NCBI GenBank assembly: GCA_905160935.1
Contig: CAJHZI010000495.1
Coordinates: 954,501 to 1,018,500, forward strand
Direction: 5' to 3'
DNA: 64,000 nt
DNA from: Enchytraeus crypticus
Taxonomy: Eukaryota; Annelida; Clitellata; Enchytraeida; Enchytraeidae
Shown: one piece after another, positions 57,120 to 64,000 of the stretch
Layout of the letters: every line of letters starts with the position of its first letter
How positions within the stretch are numbered: position 1 is the first letter of the stretch
The notes under the pieces: model-generated
Told to the model about the DNA's origin: nothing
The model's input: only the letters and a program-made list of their open reading frames with translations
Database searches by the model: none
Program-made: the position numbers and the translations under genes

Positions 57120-58630
57120 TGTGGCGTTCTAGGGTCTTAACCTGTACCACAAAGTAGGCTATACGCATGTGTTTAACCGGGAGTATATAGTGATAAAAAC
57201 ACTTCTTTTAAATTTCTTAATTGACTTTAAAAAGCTCAATATATCAGTAACCCATCAAAGTACTACTCAATTTTGACATTACCAATTGAATATCATCATA
57301 AAATAACTAAATAGATATATTCAACAACTTTAAATCAAAATAATTTAGTCAGCAAAAATTGATCTGCTAGTACTGAAACAACTCCATCTGGAACTTTAAG
57401 TACTTATCATAAAACAAAACAGATTCCAACAAGTACATTTTTTAAAACAAATTGATATTACTGTTTAATAGTATCATCTATATCCGTACAATGAGAGACT
57501 TAAAACTAAATATCCAAAATCTTCAAACCCTTAACAAAAGACAAACACGTGATAAACATATCTATAAATCAGTAACACCAGTTCAAACTTCTAAAATTTC
57601 AACAATCTTTTCCAATATCTGTGCCAGCTTAGAAGGAGCAATATGAAAAGGATATTATTCGATATCATCCTAATTTTAATAAATTAGGCGAGCTATTTAT
57701 TTCTAACCTGACAACATCAATTGACACGCGAAGAAATTTTAATTCACAAAGTCGTGTTACTTAATTTTTACTACTCTTAAAAATAGACATAAATCCAGCT
57801 TGCAATCACAACATAACCAGTTAGTTCAGAAGTAAAGAAACAATCTCGTTTTATTAAATAGCTTGTTAAGCATAATATGATTGTGTATCAATTTAAGAAA
57901 ATAATAATTTATAAGTATAGGCAAATGAACTGCATTTAAAATTTATTTAAAAATGTGAAACCGTTTGTGCAAAAAAATAATCACAAAAAGTGGACTTGAT
58001 AAATCACACCACAAAAACATTAAATCTTGACCTATTTCTCCATAACTTAATCTATTTCTAATTTTCATCAGAAATAAACTCATATTCAAGTACTATCTTA
58101 GGTTAGTGTTATTGCATGAGTTATCGTTTGAGACAGGATTTTGATCAATAATAGGACTTAGAGATATTTTGAGCTTAAGAAAATTTTTCCTAGAATTAGG
58201 TCAGTATCTATTGGTTTGAACTTAGCACTAGTAGGACTGTTACAGCGGAGATCTAGGGTTTAGAAGCAGTTTTTGTAAATAAAAAATACATGATTGTAGA
58301 TTTTATATACAATAGGCTATGAAATATGTTTAAGAATAAATTCAAATTACCAAAAATAGCACAATGAAACAAAAAATCTCCCTGAATGTAGCAAATAAAG
58401 TTTATCAACTTCAAATAATTATTTGGCCCAATATTCTCGTTGATTGGCGCCAACCTAAGCCGCCAAGGCAGCGATTTGTCGTTAAATTTCAGCAGTGCAT
58501 TTTTTTCGTGTTTCAAACTATCATAATCGTAAGTGGCCTATACGCTATTCCATGTATAATTTCCAATCTTAGTCCACTCTCTGCCTAAGTCATGAAATCG
58601 ACCTATTGCTTTATTTAGAATATCTTAATA
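57120..58630. other. Presumed CTP synthase 5' flank
   Basis: AT-rich sequence upstream of the ATG. No TATA box or 5' UTR intron could be fixed from sequence alone. No coding ORF is supported. Confidence 0.4.
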
Positions 58631-58632
58631 AA

Positions 58633-58865
58633 GCAGGGGTAACTTCATGAAGTTTTAAATGACAGATCCTGAGGTGAACCATCATGGGTTCGAATGAATC
58701 GAATCTCAGCCGCGCTGATCTGAGAGTAAAATCTCGGACATTCACTGGACTGGTTACACGGAAAATGGAATAAATTGCCTAGCGGTTTAACCATGTGTTA
58801 TTAAAAAGTGCTATATATCATCACAGTTGATCATTTCACTATAGGCCTAATGCGTGTTTACTTTA
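58633..58865 (+). mobile_element. tRNA-derived SINE, full copy
   Basis: GGGGTAACTTCATGAAG, CATGGGTTCGAATGAATCG, CAGCCGCGCTGATCTGAGAG, CACTGGACTGGTTACACGG, TTGATCATTTCACTATAGG, collinear with 22500-22735. Confidence 0.8.
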
Positions 58866-59324
58866 TTGTATTTAATGATTTAAATAGTATTGGCCCATAT
58901 ATACATGCATATTATATATAATTAAGCTAGCAGGTACGTAACGACAGCAATTAAATTCAGAGTAGGCCTAGTTATATTGTCATACTAATTAAATGAAGTA
59001 GTACATTATGAAACAAACTGAATTGCGCAATATTGAATTTGTCAGGGATAAAAGTTACTTAGGCTAGGTTTTTGATGGAATTTTCTAGCTTCTGAAAAAA
59101 TTTAAAGGCTTTCCAAAATGTTGTAAATGAAGAGCCATATTTAGAGCCCACGCTTCGTTTTTTATTTTCTTCCCAGAGTAAAACTCGCTTAAAATTTATC
59201 TCAATTATATCGTAAGCCAAATGAAGGTTATAATAATAAACATGTAGGCCAACTGTATTGAATCAGAAAGCACTTATAAGCTTAATTTTTTCAGACCAAT
59301 TTAGACTGCTTTACAGCTTGCGAC

Positions 59325-59450
59325 AGGTTATCAGTAATCTTTTCATGGTTAGGCCTAATATTATCTCTGCTATTTATAGAGTCAACTGGAAACAATCTCC
59401 GATAGGCCTAAATGACTAACCTTCCATGGGCCCAAAGGAATATCCATAAT
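59325..59450 (-). mobile_element. SINE fragment ('GGTTCAAAGCCCAGG' family)
   Basis: CAGGTTATCAGTAATC, ATAGAGTCAACTGG and CCTTCCATGGGCCCAAAGG correspond to the body of 52377-52655 in reverse. Confidence 0.55.
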
Positions 59451-59689
59451 TTGAACTCAGTCCACTTGTAATCCTACAAAAACTTAACCGAATTGATAGT
59501 ATTCCGACCCTGGTTAAACTGGGATTTAAAGGAAGATGATAGTGATGATGATGTCACTATGAAGAGAGTGAAAACTAGTGGAGTATTGATGGTCAAGATG
59601 GTAGCAGATCTGCCTACACAAGCAAGTGGTCACGGGATTGAATTTCATCAGCGAAAGGTTTTGTCAAAGTTCTGTGATTTCAAATCATC

Positions 59690-59885
59690 ATCATCATCTT
59701 CCCTTAAATCTCAGTTTAACCAGGGTCGGGATACGAATAGACTTTCTCCAGTCCTCCCTGTTCCACACCATATCATCAGTCAATCCCCTATTCTTTTTAA
59801 GTTTATCCATTCGTTTAAATTTTGTGGCAATTACTGGAGCCTAGGCGCTCACCAACCTAATGCCCTTTCTGACGTTGAAAGTTCT
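59690..59885 (+). mobile_element. Dispersed element, 'CAGTTTAACCAGGGT' family
   Basis: CATCATCATCTTCCC, CTCAGTTTAACCAGGGTCGG, AATAGACTTTCTCCAGTCC, CTGGAGCCTAGGCGCTC, CCCTTTCTGACGTTG. A minus-strand scrap of the same family lies at 59495-59545. Confidence 0.75.
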
Positions 59886-59899
59886 GTGATTTAACAAGA

Positions 59900-62025
59900 G
59901 ACGTTAATTCTAGAAGCAGCATTAACTGATAATACAGTGATCATAATATTATGTGACGTTTATATAATGAAGTGAATTCAAATGAACAGCAACTACAGTT
60001 CATCATCTAAATGCAGCATCTGCCAACTCTTAACCTACAACCCTTTCTGTGAATCATTGCCTTTGTCTTCGCACAGAACCTATCGAATATGTTTGAAACA
60101 CATTAACAAACTTGCCAACATAACGAAGTTTAATTGAATTAATTAACGGAGTTGCTATACAAAACTAGAGAGATTTCCAAAGGATATAAAAATATGTACA
60201 CATTCTTCAAGCAAAAGCCAATGAAAAAATAAGCTAAAAGTATAACTGATATATAATCAATAAATATTAAAATATCCAAATCTTCTGTAACAAGTAACGA
60301 AACTAGAAATGCGATTGAATATGGGTTACAACTTTAGAGCTGTCACCTAAGTTTGATGACAACTCTGACGTGCATGGCCACGTTTATAACGGCAGCATCG
60401 GAAAGTATCCCGCAGCAGTGGCCGTTATACATGTACATTATCCAGTATTAATTATACATTTGCAGAAGACAGTGGGATACCATTTCGCACACTCTATATT
60501 TATGACATTACAAAGTCCCCATTGAGGTACTATAAAGGTATGGCCTTTGCTACAGGGTTAACTAGCTGACAGACTAAGTTTTCCTATGGTGGGAGTATAC
60601 GCTGTTAGCAGGAACGGGCACATTGGACGTGCCATTAGTCACTAAGAAATATAAGAGATAGAGAGAGAGCTAAATAATATTAATTATACTTATAACATTA
60701 TAACAAGCAAGTGCTCTGACATCATCAACGGATAGTAGAGTTAGTGCTGATTATAATTATTGCACAAGATGGCTCAGGAATTATTATGTCCATATTTACT
60801 AAGTTCTCCTTAAACTGCAGATTATTTACACCTCAGACGAGAGTTAAACTATGGATCAGAAATTCCGAAATATTCAATAAAAAATGTTGCGTGGTTTTTA
60901 ACTATAATGTCGCCCACAAAAATTAAAGCGCTCAGCCAATAACAGCATTGTCCGTCAGGCTGATCGACCAATCAGCTTATTTCGTTAACAGAACTAAAAT
61001 ATTGCTTCTTAATTGACGGATTCACTAAACCATGGTATAAACCTCTGAAAAGAGAGGCGCAGCGAGAATCACTTTAAACCACGATTTTAGCTTAGAGAAT
61101 ACCAAATTTTGACCAATAGTAGTTTACACCACTGTTGAGGTTTAAACTGCGGTTTATCTCACCAGTGAATATGGCCATTAGATAAACTCATGACTAATGG
61201 AAAGCGCTTGTACAATTGAAATAATATAGCCATTGACTTTCAATGGGACCTAAATGATTAAAGAAATACAGGGGCTTTATTGAGCTCGCAAAAACGAAAA
61301 TAATACTAGTAAATGAAGTCTCAATATAAACACTGAATCAAGCCTACAGTACGTGTTATGGATCTAAACAGAACTCATAATTACAACTTAACTACAAAAT
61401 TAACATAAACTTCGAATGCAAAAAGCCTATTTTAATTATAATTCAAACCATAAACTTAACTTTTCAATCAATCATGATTTCAAAATGCAAATACTCATAA
61501 CGGCAAAAAATTCAACCCCTCTCGAATAGGACACAAAAATTGCAACCAATTATATTCTACCATTCATCATTGTGTGCAGCAAATGTCATATCAGTATTTC
61601 AAGCATAAATACACATTTTTAAAGCCATGGTTGGGGAATTTTTAAATCAACAGAAAAAAGTAAAACACAATTCAACTACCACAAATTTGTAAAAACCTTA
61701 AACTACAATTAATTCTGTCTCCAAAAAAATTGAGAGAGTACTATTAACAACAAATATTAGGTTTTAAATTTTTTTTAACTATAAAGGTCAAATTAATTTT
61801 ACAGTAGTTAATGCTACGTACACATTGTATTCCAATTATTAGGCCAGATATAATTCTTGCTTATACCTTTGAAAAAAAAGTGATCCAACACAACTGAAAT
61901 GTTTGGATTAATTATCTAAACTTATTTAAATAGCGCTCAACACCCCATAGATGCCACGACCACAAAAGAAGTCTCAATATTGTACAGGGCTCAACAGAGC
62001 GCCTCATGTTACTTAATACTATATA
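59900..62025. other. Intergenic AT-rich stretch; no gene recognised
   Basis: I see no conserved ORF, RNA gene or clear repeat here. CTP synthase (upstream region) and the RING gene (3' end) are both on the minus strand, so promoter elements of the former and the 3' UTR end of the latter may lie in this gap. Confidence 0.4.
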
Positions 62026-62027
62026 GT

Positions 62028-62115
62028 ATGTGCGGGGTTCAAATCCTGGGCTCGCCCGTCACTGACATCGCTTTTGAATGAGGAAACTGACGTTAACATT
62101 AGCTTTACCAGCTTT
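62028..62115 (+). mobile_element. tRNA-derived SINE, 5'-truncated
   Basis: GTATGTGCGGGGTTCAAATC, CTGGGCTCGCCCGTCACTGA, GAAACTGACGTTAACATTAG. Confidence 0.7.
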
Positions 62116-62204
62116 TACATGCAAAATACAGAATAATTACTACAAAAGTGTAGCAAAACTTCTACCAATTCATTGCATCATTACAATAAACCACTACACT
62201 TGAT

Positions 62205-62335
62205 AGCGACTATCAAGGCAGAGCTGACCTTAACAGAGACTACTAAGGCAGACATGACCTTGACAGAGACTACAAGGCAGAAATGACCTTGACAGAGACT
62301 ACAAGGCAGAGATGACCTTGACTACTCACCTAGAG
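62205..62335. repeat. 29-bp tandem repeat (GACAGAGACTACAAGGCAGA)
   Basis: About four to five copies, in the probable 3' UTR or flank of the RING gene. Confidence 0.85.
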
Positions 62336-62633
62336 ATGACTTTGGCAGAGCTGTCACATAACTTATGGAATGTTCCTGAATACTCACTCCTTCAGAATTA
62401 CAAGGAAATAAGCATCAAACTGTTATTCCAGAGATGATAAGATTAAAACTAAGAAATAACTAAAAGAAATAAGTTTAACCTCAGTTTCTCCAACATAAAG
62501 GGGTAACTGGAAAAATTCAAACCGATGACAAATTACTATCAAGCCAGTGTGCTTACAATTCGGTCACGCAACCAGTACAATGATCAACAACAATGGCATG
62601 AGCAACAACAACATAATCTCTAATAAGTCATTA

Positions 62634-63824
62634 CTATTCCGTAGTTTCGCTTGACCTGCTACGACTGGCAGCGGAGAATTTCCTAGCGGACGGCCCACTG
62701 GTACAGACTACGTGACTGACAGGGAAGCAGCTCACGCCCAGCGGGTCCATCACGCAACAGTCTACGGCTGATTCGAGGGGACTCAAGGGATTTGAACTAC
62801 ATCTATGATTCGTGGATTTGGCCGAGTCAAGTGCCGATTGGTAACTGCGATCAACTCGATCGATATTGTCAGCAGATGGCCAGACGTTTACGCGAGCAAT
62901 GCTGCGGCGTGCTCGAGGCATAAATTCACTACGTAGATCACAAGAAACCTCACTAGGCTTTTGCTTATCGACCACGCAGCTCTTTCCGTCGACGTCCAAA
63001 CTGCAAGCAGTCATGTCTCCCAGCTGACGAGATGTAGCTAAGTTGTCCGACAGACTTATTACACCTTCAATGGGCTGATCTTTACCACTAGTCTTCTGGC
63101 CATGTTCCTTCTTTCTTTCGCAAGCACGGTTCTCTACGCAACATTCAGAATTAAAATCTGCTTGCGGTTCAGCAAACACTCTTTCAACTGCAGCAGGAAA
63201 ATCAACGTTTGAACTCAATGTCCTTGGTACATCTAATGATTCGTTTGCAGCTTGAGTAGCTCCTGAAGTAGGCATGAGAGGGTGGGTCAATACTGAAGGC
63301 ACAAAGTTGAAATCATACACAAAATCCCGATCAGTCGGAGAAAGACGAGAATCACCGGGCGATAAAATACAATCTCCACGATTAGCCGCAGGGAAAGCAT
63401 AATCACCACGGTCAGCCCATAAACTATCCTCAATTCTTTGATTATCCTCAGCGATATCATCGGTGTCGTCATCTGCGACACTCCTCCAGAACTCTGAGTT
63501 TCTCTCATCAATACCATCTGTCACAACGTTCAAATTGGCCGTTGGCTCAGCATTTCTGGGATAATACAATCTGTAGAGACTATTAAACCTATTATCGTCC
63601 ACAGCGTAGGTTTGACCTCTGTCAGCCGCTAGTCTGCTGCTTCTAGACGAAGGAAGCACATCAGCGCGTTGACGTGGGGCCCGAGATGTAGGAGGAGACG
63701 AAATCAGACTTCCGGAAAGTTCTGTTCTGGGCAGATCAGATGGTCGTAACACATTTCTGACCTGATTGTGCAGCGACGTGTCTGGAGAGCTCAGGGTTAG
63801 GCGACATATCGGACATGTGCCGTG
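62634..63824 (-). CDS. RING-H2-type finger protein, terminal exon (5' partial)
   Basis: On the minus strand, TTGCAG|CACGGCACATGTCCGATATG opens the exon at 63824, and the frame runs to TAG at 62634 (396 aa). It starts HGTCPICRLTLSSPDTS. CPxC is the last zinc-binding pair of a RING-H2 domain, and the (Q)H(x)TCPxCR context resembles RNF115/RNF126-type E3 ubiquitin ligases, where this segment also lies near the C terminus. The earlier zinc ligands must lie on exons beyond 64000. Unlike those proteins as I recall them, about 380 residues follow: Ser/Arg/Asp-rich, with no recognisable domain, ending SRSRSSETTE. The acceptor is duplicated in the intron at about 63862-63880. A different RING E3 family remains possible. 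Confidence 0.8.
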   Translation of the reverse strand, partial: HGTCPICRLTLSSPDTSLHNQVRNVLRPSDLPRTELSGSLISSPPTSRAPRQRADVLPSSRSSRLAADRGQTYAVDDNRFNSLYRLYYPRNAEPTANLNVVTDGIDERNSEFWRSVADDDTDDIAEDNQRIEDSLWADRGDYAFPAANRGDCILSPGDSRLSPTDRDFVYDFNFVPSVLTHPLMPTSGATQAANESLDVPRTLSSNVDFPAAVERVFAEPQADFNSECCVENRACERKKEHGQKTSGKDQPIEGVISLSDNLATSRQLGDMTACSLDVDGKSCVVDKQKPSEVSCDLRSEFMPRARRSIARVNVWPSADNIDRVDRSYQSALDSAKSTNHRCSSNPLSPLESAVDCCVMDPLGVSCFPVSHVVCTSGPSARKFSAASRSRSSETTE

Positions 63825-63894
63825 CTGCAATGATCAATCAATCAATCAGTTTAATAAATATGGGCATGTGCCGCGCTGCAACGATCAATCATCA

Positions 63895-64000
63895 TCATCA
63901 TCATCATGATCATCTTCGCTTAAATCCCAGTTTAGCTAGGGTCGGGATACAAATAGATCTACTCCAGTCGTCCTTGTCCCACACCATATCATCAGTCAAT
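63895..64000 (+). mobile_element. Dispersed element, 'CAGTTTAGCTAGGGT' family, cut by window edge
   Basis: CATCATCATCATGATC, AATCCCAGTTTAGCTAGGGT, CGGGATACAAATAGATC, ACACCATATCATCAGTCAAT, identical in order to 59690-59790. Confidence 0.75.

Noticed and set aside
57452-58588. Small ORFs upstream of CTP synthase
   Set aside because: AT-rich with no recognisable motif; consistent with chance ORFs.

Overview
The window is animal nuclear DNA. It has long introns with GT/AG splice sites, AT-rich intergenic sequence, a Runt-domain gene ending in VWRPY, and several LINE and tRNA-derived SINE families. The host looks like an invertebrate metazoan. I cannot fix the phylum from sequence alone; a lophotrochozoan is a guess. 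No bacterial operon, CRISPR array or viral gene was found.

Four genes can be supported, and their exons join in consistent phase. (1) 420-5409, plus: the last six exons of a coiled-coil protein whose 5' part lies outside the window. (2) 19345-41425, plus: a RUNX/Runt transcription factor in five exons, about 560 aa, with the Runt domain in exons 1-2 and the Groucho-recruiting VWRPY at the C terminus. (3) 57119-46031, minus: a complete CTP synthase in 14 exons, about 693 aa, with a Ser/acidic C-terminal tail. (4) 63824-62634, minus: the terminal exon of a RING finger protein whose upstream exons lie beyond the right edge.

The rest is repeat-rich. 5410-19344 holds SINE/LINE debris, TA microsatellites, a cluster of TGACGTCA palindromes with two hairpins (16603-16815) and a 17-bp minisatellite. 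The 15-kb RUNX intron 2 holds tandem arrays, a degenerate LINE with a reverse transcriptase ORF (31797-33370) and an 840-bp foldback element (33507-34350). 41426-46030 and 57120-62633 hold interspersed repeats and no gene I can support.

The most unusual signal is recurrent. At about ten exon/intron boundaries in all four genes, the splice junction itself (the end of the intron plus 9 to 80 nt of exon) has been copied once or many times into the adjacent intron. The result is arrays of decoy splice sites. Four CTP synthase acceptors read AG|GTGA, so each copy is both an acceptor and a donor-like site. One of these forms an array of about 18 copies, which could act as a recursive-splicing ratchet or as a splicing liability.
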